A stretch of 64,000 nucleotides of DNA from Gracilimonas sp. (GCF_014762685.1 NZ_JABURM010000005.1:1860001-1924000), one strand, 5' to 3'. Shown: positions 38,069 through 47,877, counted from the stretch's first letter. Made by a program: numbers and translations. Notes: a model not told the origin generated them from the sequence alone.

Positions 38069-38130
38069 GCTTTTTTTTAATCTATGTTCTGCTACAATTG
38101 AGCAATAAGTTTATTTAATGTGTAAAAAAT

Positions 38131-38943
38131 ATGAATTCCGGGAAAAATAGGCCTGTATTAATCATTGGGTGTGGTTGGTTAGGAAAAAAATTGGCAGCGC
38201 GTCTCATTGCAAATAATAAAATTGTTTACGGAACCACGCGCTCCTCTTCTAACTTTTCCGAGTTTAATGCACTTGGAATTAAGCCTGTTAAACTTGAATT
38301 ACCAGTTACTGCCCTTTCTGATATCCGCTTACCGGATGTAGATTCAGTAATCATTTCTATTTCACCGGGCCGGGGTGAAGATCGAAATGAATATCCAAAA
38401 ATACTCGGACAACTTTCCCAGGTTTTGGCTGATAGAAACGTACAAACTATTATGTATAGTTCCACTTCCGTGTATGAAGATACGAAGAATATAGTCACAG
38501 AATCAGATGCAGATCCGGACGAAACGAGCAGTAACGCAATTACAGCTGCAGAAGGTGCATTGGTTAAGTACTCTCCCAATGCTGTAATCCTGAGATTATC
38601 TGGTTTATATGGAGAAGATCGCCACCCTGCTAAATACATGGCCGGACGAAAAAATATTGCTCAAGGTGACTCACCTGTCAATTTAGTGCATCGTGATGAC
38701 GTGATTCAGGTAACTGAAAAAATAATTGATAAAAAAATAAGCGGTGAGATTTTCAATGTTTGCAGTAGCAGCCACCCTTCCAGGTCTGAAATCTACACTA
38801 AAATAGCTGAGCGCCTGGAACTGAAAAAACCAACTTTTGAAGAAGGCGGTGCTGATGGGAAAATTGTTTCATCTGAAAAATTAAAAAAACAGCTTAAAAT
38901 TAAATTTCTTCATCCTGAACCGGAGGAATTTCTGGCAGATTAG
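38131..38943 (+). CDS. NAD(P)-dependent epimerase/dehydratase (YeeZ-like)
   Basis: 270 residues with a Rossmann fold. LIIGCGWLGKKLAARL is the dinucleotide loop; TIMYSSTSVYEDT and RLSGLYGEDRHPAKY carry the Ser-Tyr region of extended SDR proteins, though the usual YxxxK is not obvious. Substrate unknown. It is divergent from hemH by 62 bp and overlaps the end of the convergent AhpD-like gene by 4 bp. Confidence 0.8.
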   Translation: MNSGKNRPVLIIGCGWLGKKLAARLIANNKIVYGTTRSSSNFSEFNALGIKPVKLELPVTALSDIRLPDVDSVIISISPGRGEDRNEYPKILGQLSQVLADRNVQTIMYSSTSVYEDTKNIVTESDADPDETSSNAITAAEGALVKYSPNAVILRLSGLYGEDRHPAKYMAGRKNIAQGDSPVNLVHRDDVIQVTEKIIDKKISGEIFNVCSSSHPSRSEIYTKIAERLELKKPTFEEGGADGKIVSSEKLKKQLKIKFLHPEPEEFLAD

Positions 38944-39308
38944 CCGGGATTCAATATTCCTTCACTTTCCAAAAGTTCCAGTGTTTCTGCGGCATGTCGT
39001 AAATGCGGGATCACAATACTGCCTCCTACGATCAATGCTACATTCAGTGCGTCAACAATCTCAGCTTTGGTTGAGCCGGTTTTTGCGCATTGTTCCAGGT
39101 GATAATCAATGCAGTCGTTACAGCGCAGCACAGCAGAAGCTACGAGCCCCAATAACTCTTTCGTTTGAGTTGGAAGTGCCCCCTCCCGATAGGTATTGGT
39201 ATCCATATTAAAAAACCGCTTAATCCCAAGATGATCCAAGTCCATCACCTTATCGTTCATCTTACTTCTTTTTTCTCTAAACAATTCCAATCGATTTTTT
39301 TCTGACAT
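38940..39308 (-). CDS. AhpD-like carboxymuconolactone decarboxylase family protein
   Basis: 122 residues, all-helical. The redox motif CNDCIDYHLEQCAKTG gives the CxxC plus downstream His of AhpD-type thiol peroxidase partners. Likely cytoplasmic antioxidant. It shares 4 bp with the convergent epimerase gene. No operon partner. Confidence 0.88.
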   Translation of the reverse strand: MSEKNRLELFREKRSKMNDKVMDLDHLGIKRFFNMDTNTYREGALPTQTKELLGLVASAVLRCNDCIDYHLEQCAKTGSTKAEIVDALNVALIVGGSIVIPHLRHAAETLELLESEGILNPG

Positions 39309-39438
39309 AATCTTTTATTTTCACTTCCTTTACTCAGTAAATAAGTGGAAAGTGGTTTCATATTTCTTACTTTCTTCAAGCGAAACTTACACTTAATTAT
39401 CTTTTTCTGCTTTCGTGATTTAGCGGTCATCAAATACT

Positions 39439-40938
39439 ATGTTCTGGAATAAAAAAGAAGCAAAACATAAACTGGTTGTAATTGGAGATAGCCTTTCACA
39501 AGGGTTTAATAACGGAGGCATTTACCGTACAGACATGAATTTTCCGGCTCTGCTCCATCGCTGTTTTGAGCCCAAACCAGAATTTGATCAGCCTAAATTT
39601 ACTGCCCAAGCCGGAATTCCTCTTAATATCGAAGTTTTAGTACGGGGTTTATCTGAGGAGTACGGGGATGAAATTGATTGGACAGAATTTCTTCCTGCTG
39701 CCAAATATACAGTTAAAACCTTAAAACGAATTAAAAGATATTGGGAAGGAGGTTTTAAGGATCTTGCTGTTGACCGGGTTCAACCCTATCACAATCAATC
39801 TGTTTGGGGATTCAATATCAGCGACTCATGGAAAGTAACCGAAGAAAACAGTCGCCATCATATTATGAACAACCGGGAGCAATTCACGGTGTTTAATATG
39901 CTTCCCGAGCATGCCAAATTTACGACTGCACGACTGGTTTTAAACCCTTCTCTTAAACCCGAATATCAAAAGCGTTCCCAAATTGATAATGCTAAAGTAT
40001 TAGCTGAAGATGGAGGCATCGAGAATTTAATCGTTTGTCTTGGTCATAATAACATGATCGCGACAGTTACCGATCTCAAACTTATTTGGACCGAGGATGA
40101 CGACCTTGAGGTTTTTCCCGGGCAGCGGGCTCACACTATTTACAGACCGGAACATTTTGAGAAGCAGTATCGAAAAATGGCTGAGAAAGTATCCGGGCTT
40201 GGAGCTAAGCGGGTGTTTGTCCCTACTCTGCCTTATGTGACAATTCCACCCGTTATGCGTGGGGTGAATTCAGACCTTTCCAGCAAACGCCTGGGATATT
40301 TTGATTACTACACCCGTTTTTGGATCTGGGATGAAGATTTTCATCCCGACAAACACCCGCATCTCACCAAAGATGAAGCCATTCAGCTCGACCTTACCAT
40401 GGACGACTACAATGCCATCATCAAAAAAGTAGCTAAAGAATATGGATGGTCTGTTGTTCCTATGGCTAAAAATGTAGCCGGTATGGCACGCAGACGTTTA
40501 GGCGGTGAGCTGGTTCGGGACTTTCCTAAGGGGCTAGCTGATGCTTTAAAGAGACAAGAAAGCACTGCCCATTTGGTAGATGAAAATGGAGATGTTAATC
40601 TGTCTACAGATTTCATCCGCTTAAATGATGAGGGTAAACTCTACAAAGGCGGAATATTTAGCCTGGACGGACTTCATCCCACTACCATTGGTTACGGACT
40701 GATGGCCAATGTTTATTTAAAAACGATGGCAAGAGCCGGAGTTAAATTTCAACACTCTATTGATTGGGATGAAGTTGTAACTGAAGACACGTTGGTTAGC
40801 AACCCACCAAAACTACTTGCAGAGCTTCGCACAGTACTTCGATTTTTGGCTATGAACCAACAAGAACGTGTTTTTAGTATCGGTAAAAATGTTTTGAGCC
40901 AGGTTATGGAATTGGTTTCACCAAGGCACCAACCCTAA
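39439..40938 (+). CDS. SGNH/GDSL hydrolase
   Basis: 499 residues. Ser18 lies in the block I motif IGDSLSQGF, and Asp410-His413 in LDGLHPTTIGYGL, so the catalytic triad is complete. A VCLGHNNM segment (about 200) fits block III. No signal peptide, so a cytoplasmic esterase or lipase-like enzyme. Most SGNH proteins are around 200-300 residues; the extra length here is a large insertion between blocks I and V. Substrate unknown. Convergent with a small lipoprotein gene. Confidence 0.87.
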   Translation: MFWNKKEAKHKLVVIGDSLSQGFNNGGIYRTDMNFPALLHRCFEPKPEFDQPKFTAQAGIPLNIEVLVRGLSEEYGDEIDWTEFLPAAKYTVKTLKRIKRYWEGGFKDLAVDRVQPYHNQSVWGFNISDSWKVTEENSRHHIMNNREQFTVFNMLPEHAKFTTARLVLNPSLKPEYQKRSQIDNAKVLAEDGGIENLIVCLGHNNMIATVTDLKLIWTEDDDLEVFPGQRAHTIYRPEHFEKQYRKMAEKVSGLGAKRVFVPTLPYVTIPPVMRGVNSDLSSKRLGYFDYYTRFWIWDEDFHPDKHPHLTKDEAIQLDLTMDDYNAIIKKVAKEYGWSVVPMAKNVAGMARRRLGGELVRDFPKGLADALKRQESTAHLVDENGDVNLSTDFIRLNDEGKLYKGGIFSLDGLHPTTIGYGLMANVYLKTMARAGVKFQHSIDWDEVVTEDTLVSNPPKLLAELRTVLRFLAMNQQERVFSIGKNVLSQVMELVSPRHQP

Positions 40939-40942
40939 ACCC

Positions 40943-41374
40943 TTATCCCAGCTTAAAATCTTCCAAAAAACTAGTATAACTGTTTCTCAAAGACTTAATT
41001 TCAGCCTGGACTGACGCTTTTAAGGATTCCCAATTCTCTTGGCTCGCTTCTTTCAAGTCATTAATATCTTTTTTTATTGCATCACGCCGCTCTTTTAAAT
41101 TATTAAGCTCTTCCTTGGCATCTTCTTCAATTTCACCTGATTCCTCCCTTAATTTATTTTCTGCTTGCTGAATTTTACTGTTTAATTCTTCAAGCTTCTC
41201 CTCAGCCTCGGCTGTAAATTCAGCTTTTGTTTGCTCTACATCCTCTTTTGCAGATTCAACTGTACTTTCAATTTGGTCGTCAACCTCACCGGCTTTTCTC
41301 TCGGTCTCTCCTGAACAAGCTCCCAGTACCACAATTATGCCTGTAAGTAAAATGGTGAATATATGTCTTAACAT
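40943..41374 (-). CDS. Coiled-coil lipoprotein
   Basis: 143 residues. A lipobox, VVLGAC (Cys20), ends the signal peptide; the rest is a charged heptad-rich coiled coil (EKLEELNSKIQQAENKLREE, then KEELNNLKERRDAIKKD). Likely attached to a periplasmic membrane face, possibly as a stalk. No family function can be named. It is divergent from the DUF4856 operon by 190 bp. Confidence 0.78.
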   Translation of the reverse strand: MLRHIFTILLTGIIVVLGACSGETERKAGEVDDQIESTVESAKEDVEQTKAEFTAEAEEKLEELNSKIQQAENKLREESGEIEEDAKEELNNLKERRDAIKKDINDLKEASQENWESLKASVQAEIKSLRNSYTSFLEDFKLG

Positions 41375-41464
41375 GATTCCTCAGTCTTTATTTCTGTTCA
41401 TTTGTATGTTTTAAATGAACGCGATCGCGGTTTGTTCCCCGGTATTTAACAGAGAAAAATTAAT

Positions 41465-41528
41465 TTAGATTTATTCTACATAAGCTTTGACTTGGTTTAA
41501 ATCTCTCCTTAACTTAGAATCGATCTAA
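41465..41528. promoter_or_regulatory. Two TTAGA-N5-TCTA boxes upstream of the iron operon
   Basis: Box 1 (41465-41479): TTAGA-TTTAT-TCTAC. Box 2 (41514-41528): TTAGA-ATCGA-TCTAA, perfect arms. They lie 49 bp apart and 36-100 bp before the DUF4856 ATG. The layout suits a Fur or DtxR-type iron repressor, but these are AT-rich and the regulator is not identified. Confidence 0.45.
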
Positions 41529-41564
41529 ATAAATAATCATCCCTTAATTTCTCATTCTTACAAA

Positions 41565-42779
41565 ATGAAGCTTAACAAACTATTCGTCCTTACCTTAACC
41601 TCCATCGTTATGATCTCATGTGGTTCTAATGATGATCCGCAAATTGACGTCCCTGCCAACTACGAATTTACCCGAAACGGGGAATCAACTGTTTCCTTCA
41701 CCGGACAAACAACCCGCATTAAAATGACCACCGAACTTGTTGGTGCCATTAATGACTTTGATAATTCTACCAAAGAACTTTTACTGCAAATGTACCGAAA
41801 CCAAACTGCAGACGGTGGAGATGCGAATCCATATTCAGATGAGGAATTGAATGCTGCAACCAAGAATGTTAAAAGTAAAGTAGCTGCATCCACAGATTAC
41901 TTCTCTACAAATACTACCGTTAGTGCCGAACTCAAAAATCAGTTTGAAACCTGGCTGATAAACCAAATTGAAGAAGTCTATCCCAATGAGAATACCATGG
42001 CAGAGCCCGGTCAACCCGGACAAATTGCCGATGGCTCTTCAACTCGATATGTAAACGGTAAAGGCTTTGAATACAACCAATTGGTTGGTAAAAGCTTGAT
42101 CGGTGCATTAATGACCGACCAAATACTAAATAATTATATCAGTACTTCTGTACTGGATGCCGGAACAAATCGTGAAGACAACAATAACGGCACCCTTGCT
42201 GAAGGCTCAAATTATACCAATATGGAACATAAGTGGGATGAAGCCTATGGATACCTCTATGGCACGGCTACAGACCTTTCTAATCCTGTTCCAACTACTG
42301 GCGATGACGATGCCTTCCTTAACAAGTATTTAGGCCGTCTTGAAGCGGATGAAGATTTTGCAGGTATTTCACAAGAAGTATTTGATGCTTTTAAATTAGG
42401 CCGTGCTGCTATTGTGGCCGGAGAATATGCTGTTCGTGACAAACAGGCTCAAATCATTCGAGAAAATCTGTCTAAGGCCATTGCTGTTCGAGCGGTATAT
42501 TACCTTCAATCCGGGAAAAATGCTTTAGATCAAGAAACACCTGACTATGGAGCAGCCTTCCATGATCTGTCAGAAGGATATGGATTTATCTTCAGCCTTC
42601 AGTTTACCCGTGTTCCAAATTCAGACAGTCCGTATCTTACTAAAACAGATGTAGATGGATTTCTTGCTCAGCTTACTCAAGGGAATGGACTTTGGGAGGT
42701 TACCCCGCAAACGCTGGATAACATCGCACAAGAAATTGCTGGTCAATTCGATTTCACTATCGAAGAAGCTGCTAACTAA
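41565..42779 (+). CDS. DUF4856 lipoprotein
   Basis: 404 residues; lipobox VMISC (Cys19) marks a lipoprotein. The mature part is helical and fits DUF4856, a family of unknown function in Bacteroidota frequently found with imelysin. Segments such as TDQILNNYIS, MEHKWDEAYGYLYG and FHDLSEGYGFIFSLQ are typical. First gene of the cluster; it ends at a hairpin terminator before the imelysin gene, so it may be made in excess over the others. Confidence 0.82.
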   Translation: MKLNKLFVLTLTSIVMISCGSNDDPQIDVPANYEFTRNGESTVSFTGQTTRIKMTTELVGAINDFDNSTKELLLQMYRNQTADGGDANPYSDEELNAATKNVKSKVAASTDYFSTNTTVSAELKNQFETWLINQIEEVYPNENTMAEPGQPGQIADGSSTRYVNGKGFEYNQLVGKSLIGALMTDQILNNYISTSVLDAGTNREDNNNGTLAEGSNYTNMEHKWDEAYGYLYGTATDLSNPVPTTGDDDAFLNKYLGRLEADEDFAGISQEVFDAFKLGRAAIVAGEYAVRDKQAQIIRENLSKAIAVRAVYYLQSGKNALDQETPDYGAAFHDLSEGYGFIFSLQFTRVPNSDSPYLTKTDVDGFLAQLTQGNGLWEVTPQTLDNIAQEIAGQFDFTIEEAAN

Positions 42780-42798
42780 TTTTAGACTCTCAAATCTG

Positions 42799-42831
42799 GC
42801 TGGCAACCGGGAAACAGTTGCCGGCTTTTTT
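42799..42831 (+). terminator. Intra-operon terminator-like hairpin
   Basis: Stem GCTGGCAAC (42799-42807) with GTTGCCGGC (42817-42825), one G-T wobble, followed by six T. It stands between DUF4856 and imelysin genes, which are otherwise spaced like an operon, so partial read-through is likely. Confidence 0.7.
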
Positions 42832-42851
42832 AATTTTAAACCACTGTCATT

Positions 42852-43961
42852 ATGAAAAAAATTGCGATCATTTTACTTACTCTTTTTGCATTATGGAGTT
42901 GCACCAAAGATGGTCCTTCCGGCCCTAATGTAGATGATTTTGACAGGGAGGCTATTCTTGTAAACTGGTCTGATAATATTATTATCCCTTCTTTTACAGC
43001 TTTTTCAGGCTCTGCCGACCAGTTACACTCAGATGCGTCAGCTTTTGCTCAAGCACCAACGCTCCAAAATCTTGAAATACTACGCAATTCCTGGAAATCT
43101 GCATACCTGGCCTTTCAGCATGTTTCTATGTTTGAAATGGGAAAAGCCATGGAGCTTCGCTTTCGCGATAACCTGAATATCTATCCCACCGACACAACAG
43201 AAATTGAGACTAACATCATGGAAGGCAACTATAACCTAGAGCTGTCTTCACTAAACGACAGTCAGGGATTCCCTGCACTCGATTACATGCTAAATGGATT
43301 GGGTGCAAATGATACTGAGACCCTGGCTTTCTACACTACCCATGAAAACTCGAACGGATATCTCACCTACCTAACAGATCTCACTGCTCGTATTCAATTT
43401 CTTTCAAGTGAGGTCTTGACAGACTGGACTTCCGGATACCGTGATGAATTTGTAAGTAACTCCGGTAATGGCGCGAATTCTTCTCTGGATATGATGGTAA
43501 ATGATTATATCTACTATTATGAAAAACATCTTCGTGCAGGTAAAATTGGTATTCCTGCAGGTGTATTTTCCGGCTCACCACTCAGCACTCATGTAGAAGC
43601 TTATTACAGTGATGCTTTTTCCAAATCCTTATTCAACGAAGCATTAAATGCCTCTCAGAATTTCTTCAACGGTACACATTTTGAAAGTAATACTTCCGGT
43701 GAAAGCCTGAAATCATATCTCGATTTCCTAAATACAATGAAAGATGGAACTGATCTTGCAACCCTCATCAACAACCAGTTTGATGCTGCAAGAGAGGAAG
43801 CTAAAATCCTGAATGATAATTTTGCGGAGCAGGTGGAGTCTAATAATAACTTAATGCTCTCCACCTACGATCAACTGCAATTGAATGTTGTTTACATGAA
43901 AGTGGATATGCTTCAGGCACTGAACATCAACGTGGATTATGTTGATGCTGACGGTGATTAA
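42852..43961 (+). CDS. Imelysin-like periplasmic lipoprotein
   Basis: 369 residues; lipobox LWSC (Cys17). Two four-helix bundles as in imelysin. The GxHxxE metal motif of EfeO-like proteins is replaced by G139-FPALDY, the pattern seen in Bacteroidota imelysin-like proteins of the IPPA class. These are linked to iron uptake. The C-terminus is acidic (DYVDADGD). It is 3 bp from the gamma-carboxylase-like gene, indicating coupled translation. Confidence 0.87.
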   Translation: MKKIAIILLTLFALWSCTKDGPSGPNVDDFDREAILVNWSDNIIIPSFTAFSGSADQLHSDASAFAQAPTLQNLEILRNSWKSAYLAFQHVSMFEMGKAMELRFRDNLNIYPTDTTEIETNIMEGNYNLELSSLNDSQGFPALDYMLNGLGANDTETLAFYTTHENSNGYLTYLTDLTARIQFLSSEVLTDWTSGYRDEFVSNSGNGANSSLDMMVNDYIYYYEKHLRAGKIGIPAGVFSGSPLSTHVEAYYSDAFSKSLFNEALNASQNFFNGTHFESNTSGESLKSYLDFLNTMKDGTDLATLINNQFDAAREEAKILNDNFAEQVESNNNLMLSTYDQLQLNVVYMKVDMLQALNINVDYVDADGD

Positions 43962-43964
43962 ACA

Positions 43965-45335
43965 GTGAATACCAATTCGATCCGGTCATATCTCAATACT
44001 TCAACCAATGCTGCTCCATTAGCTGTTTTCCGGATTTTTTTCGGAATTTTGATGCTAATCAGCATTGTTCGCTTTGCGGCCAATGGCTGGATCGAAAAGC
44101 TGTATATAGAACCGGATTTCTTCTTTTCCTATTATGGCTTTGAGTGGGTTCAGCCATTGGGCGAATGGACTTATCTGATCTTTCTCATTTGCGGACTTTC
44201 CTCCGTTTTTATTACCCTTGGATATAAGTACCGCATTTCCATCATCGTTTTTTTCCTCAGTTTCACCTACATCGAGCTGATGGACAAAACCACTTACCTC
44301 AATCATTATTACTTCATCAGTATCCTCAGTTTTCTGATGATCTTTCTGCCTGCTCACGCTTATTATTCCCTGGATGCATACAAAGACGAAAATCTTCGGT
44401 CTCAACAAGTTCCTAAATGGAGCATTGATTCAATTAAATTCCTGCTTTTTATTGTATATTTCTATGCAGGACTTGCCAAACTCAATTCCGATTGGTTATT
44501 CAAGGCCATGCCTCTGCAGATCTGGTTGCCGGCCAAATATTCTATCCCAATTTTAGGAGACCTGCTTCAGCAAACCTGGACACATTACGCCTTTGCATGG
44601 GCGGGCGCCCTTTACGACCTTACCATTCCTTTTCTTTTGCTTTATAAAAGGACCCGAATTATTGCTTTTGCGATGGTAGTCGTTTTTCATCTACTCACTC
44701 GTGTTTTATTTCCCATCGGGATGTTCCCTTACATCATGATCGCCAGTGCCCTTATCTTTTTTGATGCCGGTTTGCACAACCGAATACTTGAATATACTTC
44801 TAAGTGGTTCAAAATCAGTAAATCCTTTTTTGATAACGGGGCTGATTATTCCTTCCCTAAGGCTTGGATCCGAAAAGCTTCAGTTAGTATGGTAGCCGTC
44901 TTTTTTATGATTCAGTTGCTTGTTCCCTTTCGATATATGCTGTATCCCGGAGAGCTTTTTTGGACAGAGGAAGGCTACCGATTCTCCTGGCGGGTGATGT
45001 TGATGGAAAAAGCCGGATATGCCAATTTTAAAGTGGTAGATCCTGAAAATAGACAACGATTTTATGTAGATAACACAAAATTTCTGACCCGGTTCCAGGA
45101 AAAACAAATGTCCAGCCAACCTGATTTCATTTTAGAATATGCCCATTTTCTGGAAGATCATTATCAGCAGCAAGGCATCAAAGATCCCGAAATTTATGTA
45201 GACAGTTATGTGGCTTTGAATGGACGACAAAGCCGACGTTATGTTGATCCTGAGGTCGACCTGACCACTATTCAACCTTCACTGAAACACCGAACCTGGT
45301 TACTCCCTTTTGACGATGAGATTAAAGGACTTTAG
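43965..45335 (+). CDS. Vitamin K-dependent gamma-carboxylase-like (HTTM) membrane enzyme
   Basis: 456 residues with several membrane helices (about 17-38, 67-85, 90-103, 116-130, 158-170, 205-275, 305-320). The HTTM core has YLNHYYFIS (His114) and YFYAGLAKLNSDW (Lys172), which align with the human GGCX residues His160 and Lys218 needed for catalysis. RFSWRVMLMEKAGYANFKV and a C-terminal soluble domain also match carboxylases rather than short HTTM proteins. Possible reaction: turning Glu to gamma-carboxyglutamate with reduced quinone, which would make metal-binding sites. GTG start. It overlaps the next gene by 20 bp. Confidence 0.87.
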   Translation: MNTNSIRSYLNTSTNAAPLAVFRIFFGILMLISIVRFAANGWIEKLYIEPDFFFSYYGFEWVQPLGEWTYLIFLICGLSSVFITLGYKYRISIIVFFLSFTYIELMDKTTYLNHYYFISILSFLMIFLPAHAYYSLDAYKDENLRSQQVPKWSIDSIKFLLFIVYFYAGLAKLNSDWLFKAMPLQIWLPAKYSIPILGDLLQQTWTHYAFAWAGALYDLTIPFLLLYKRTRIIAFAMVVVFHLLTRVLFPIGMFPYIMIASALIFFDAGLHNRILEYTSKWFKISKSFFDNGADYSFPKAWIRKASVSMVAVFFMIQLLVPFRYMLYPGELFWTEEGYRFSWRVMLMEKAGYANFKVVDPENRQRFYVDNTKFLTRFQEKQMSSQPDFILEYAHFLEDHYQQQGIKDPEIYVDSYVALNGRQSRRYVDPEVDLTTIQPSLKHRTWLLPFDDEIKGL

Positions 45336-47799
45336 TCTGTTTATTATTTTTTCCCTGCTTTCAATTTCTGCTTTAGCACAACATCAGATCTCAGGATATA
45401 TCACCGATGCAGAAACCGGAGAGCCTATTGAGGATGTTGACATCTATGACAACAACGCCGGAAAGTCTTTCCAAACTAATGAAAATGGGTACTTCGAAAT
45501 AAACAACCTCCCCTATGGAAACTATAATCTCTTCTTTTTTAAGCTTGGATATGAAATTGTAAATAAAACTATCATTCTGGATGGTAATAATTCGGATTTT
45601 AATTTTGAATTAAAGAAACTATCCGGCGAAATGTCTGATGTGGCTGTCATCGATCAGAGAGATAAAGTTTTTGGATTAACAAGGCTTCGGGAGGTGGAAG
45701 GAACTTCTATTTATGCAGGAAAGAAAAACGAAGTTATCTCCATTGAACAAATGGTAGTAAATACTTCCTCAAATAATGCCAGACAGATCTACGGCCAGAT
45801 ATCCGGACTGAACATTTATGAATCCAATGATGCAGGTTTACAGCTAAACATTGGCGGGCGCGGACTTGATCCCAATCGATCTTCCAACTTTAATATCCGC
45901 CAAAACGGATATGATATAAGTGCCGATGTTTTGGGATACCCGGAAAGCTATTACACACCTCCGGCCGAAGGGCTTCAGGAAATACAGGTTATTCGCGGAG
46001 CGGCTTCCCTGCAATATGGAACTCAGTTTGGCGGATTGGTTAATTTCCGCATGAAGAAACCCGTAAAAGACAAGGCCATTGAAGTTATTTCACGTCAATC
46101 TACAGGTTCTGATAAACTCTTTACTACATTCAATAGCGTAAGCGGAACTGTTGGAAAGGTAGGCTACTATGGCTATTACAATTTTAAAAAGGGAGACGGA
46201 TTTCGGCCCAATTCCAATTTCGAATCGGACAACCTTTATTTCTACACAAATTATCAATTCAGTGAACAAACCAAAATCGGGCTGGACTTCACTTATCTGA
46301 ATTACCTTGCCCAGCAGCCCGGAGGGTTGACTGATGCCCAGTTCTATAGAGATCCAACCTTTAGTAACCGAACCCGTAACTGGTTTGACGTGAACTGGAA
46401 ACTGGCTTCTATAAATTTCGAGCATGAGTTTTCCTATAAAACTAAGCTGAGTATTCTTGCTTATGGTCTTGATGCCTCCCGAAAATCAGTTGGATTCCGA
46501 ACCAACCGCGTGTCTCAAGAAGACGACCCAGAATCACCTCGTGACCTTATCCTGGGGGATTTCAATAACTGGGGAACAGAAGCACGCCTGTTGAACCGAT
46601 ATTCAATCGGAGAAAAAAATGCTGTGTTTCTGATCGGAAGCAAATATTACAATTCCAGAAATACCTCCGTTCAGGGACCCGGTAGCGCGAGTGCTGAAGC
46701 TGATTTTACCTTAGCTGACGAGCAATTTTCAAATTATCCCAATCAATCCGATTTTACCTTTCCCAACCAAAACCTCGCAATATTCGGCGAGAACATTTTT
46801 TATGTGAAAGAGAATTTTTCTATAACCCCGGGATTTCGATTTGAGTACATCAAAACACAAAGCCGGGGAACTTTCAAGCGTGTTAATTTTGATTTGGCCG
46901 GAAATCCTATTCAAAATCAGACTTTTGAAGACAATCGAACGTTTGACCGAAGTTTTTTACTGCTTGGCACGGGACTCAGTTACCTCCCCAATTCAAATAC
47001 GGAACTTTACGGAAACTTCTCTCAAAACTATCGCTCCGTAACTTTTAATGATATCAGGGTTGTAAATCCCACATTCCAGATTGATCCTGAGATCACTGAT
47101 GAAAGCGGTTTTACCACTGATTTTGGTATACGCGGAAGCCTTGGAGAAAGTATTTCTTATGATCTCGGTGGCTTTGGATTGCTCTATGACAACCGCATCG
47201 GGGAAGTTTTAAGAGCTGAGACACGTATTAATGCAGAAGGAAACAGAGAGGAAACGGGGCGTGTTGTTCGTTACCGAGGAAATATCGGGCGGGCTTTTAT
47301 GTATGGAATAGAAAGTTTGTTTAAGGTGAATATTTTACCACTTTTGAACAAAGACCAACGAGATATAAAGTTTTCTGTTTTTGCGAATACAGCACTTACC
47401 CAATCCGAATATTTCGATTCTGAGATTGCCGGCGTAAAAGGCAATGAGGTTGAATTTATTCCTCTACTCAATATGAAAACAGGACTTACGATCGGTTACA
47501 AAAATTTGATTGGCTCATTGCAATACACCTTCGTCTCCAATCAATACACGGATGCTTCAAATGCCGAACAAAATCCGAATGATAACCAAAGCGGCATCCG
47601 TGGCGAGATCCCGGCATATGAAATAGTCGATCTTTCCCTGTCTTGGTCTTACAAGAAAATTAAGGTTGAATCAGGCATCAACAATGTCCTGAATTCCTGG
47701 TATTTTACCCGACGAGCCACCGGTTATCCGGGCCCGGGCATTATTCCATCCCCACCAAGAACCTTTTATGCCACAGTCCAATTTAGAATTGGGACATGA
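45316..47799 (+). CDS. FecA-like TonB-dependent receptor
   Basis: 827 residues. Signal peptide (LSISALAQ), a carboxypeptidase-like regulatory domain (about 22-100), a plug (about 130-250) and a beta-barrel. The plug reads RGLDPNRSSNFNIRQNGYD and VIRGAASLQYGTQFGGLVNF, a pattern of FecA-type Fe(III)-dicitrate receptors. The barrel ends in an aromatic/basic strand (YATVQFRIGT). I use ATG 45316; a TTG at 45310 is possible. The last gene of the iron cluster, followed by a terminator. Confidence 0.92.
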   Translation: MRLKDFSLFIIFSLLSISALAQHQISGYITDAETGEPIEDVDIYDNNAGKSFQTNENGYFEINNLPYGNYNLFFFKLGYEIVNKTIILDGNNSDFNFELKKLSGEMSDVAVIDQRDKVFGLTRLREVEGTSIYAGKKNEVISIEQMVVNTSSNNARQIYGQISGLNIYESNDAGLQLNIGGRGLDPNRSSNFNIRQNGYDISADVLGYPESYYTPPAEGLQEIQVIRGAASLQYGTQFGGLVNFRMKKPVKDKAIEVISRQSTGSDKLFTTFNSVSGTVGKVGYYGYYNFKKGDGFRPNSNFESDNLYFYTNYQFSEQTKIGLDFTYLNYLAQQPGGLTDAQFYRDPTFSNRTRNWFDVNWKLASINFEHEFSYKTKLSILAYGLDASRKSVGFRTNRVSQEDDPESPRDLILGDFNNWGTEARLLNRYSIGEKNAVFLIGSKYYNSRNTSVQGPGSASAEADFTLADEQFSNYPNQSDFTFPNQNLAIFGENIFYVKENFSITPGFRFEYIKTQSRGTFKRVNFDLAGNPIQNQTFEDNRTFDRSFLLLGTGLSYLPNSNTELYGNFSQNYRSVTFNDIRVVNPTFQIDPEITDESGFTTDFGIRGSLGESISYDLGGFGLLYDNRIGEVLRAETRINAEGNREETGRVVRYRGNIGRAFMYGIESLFKVNILPLLNKDQRDIKFSVFANTALTQSEYFDSEIAGVKGNEVEFIPLLNMKTGLTIGYKNLIGSLQYTFVSNQYTDASNAEQNPNDNQSGIRGEIPAYEIVDLSLSWSYKKIKVESGINNVLNSWYFTRRATGYPGPGIIPSPPRTFYATVQFRIGT

Positions 47800-47877
47800 C
47801 CGAATATAGCTGATTGATACCAATTCAAACCATCCCCCAACCCCCTTCCGGGTTATCTTAAAAATAGATATAACCAA

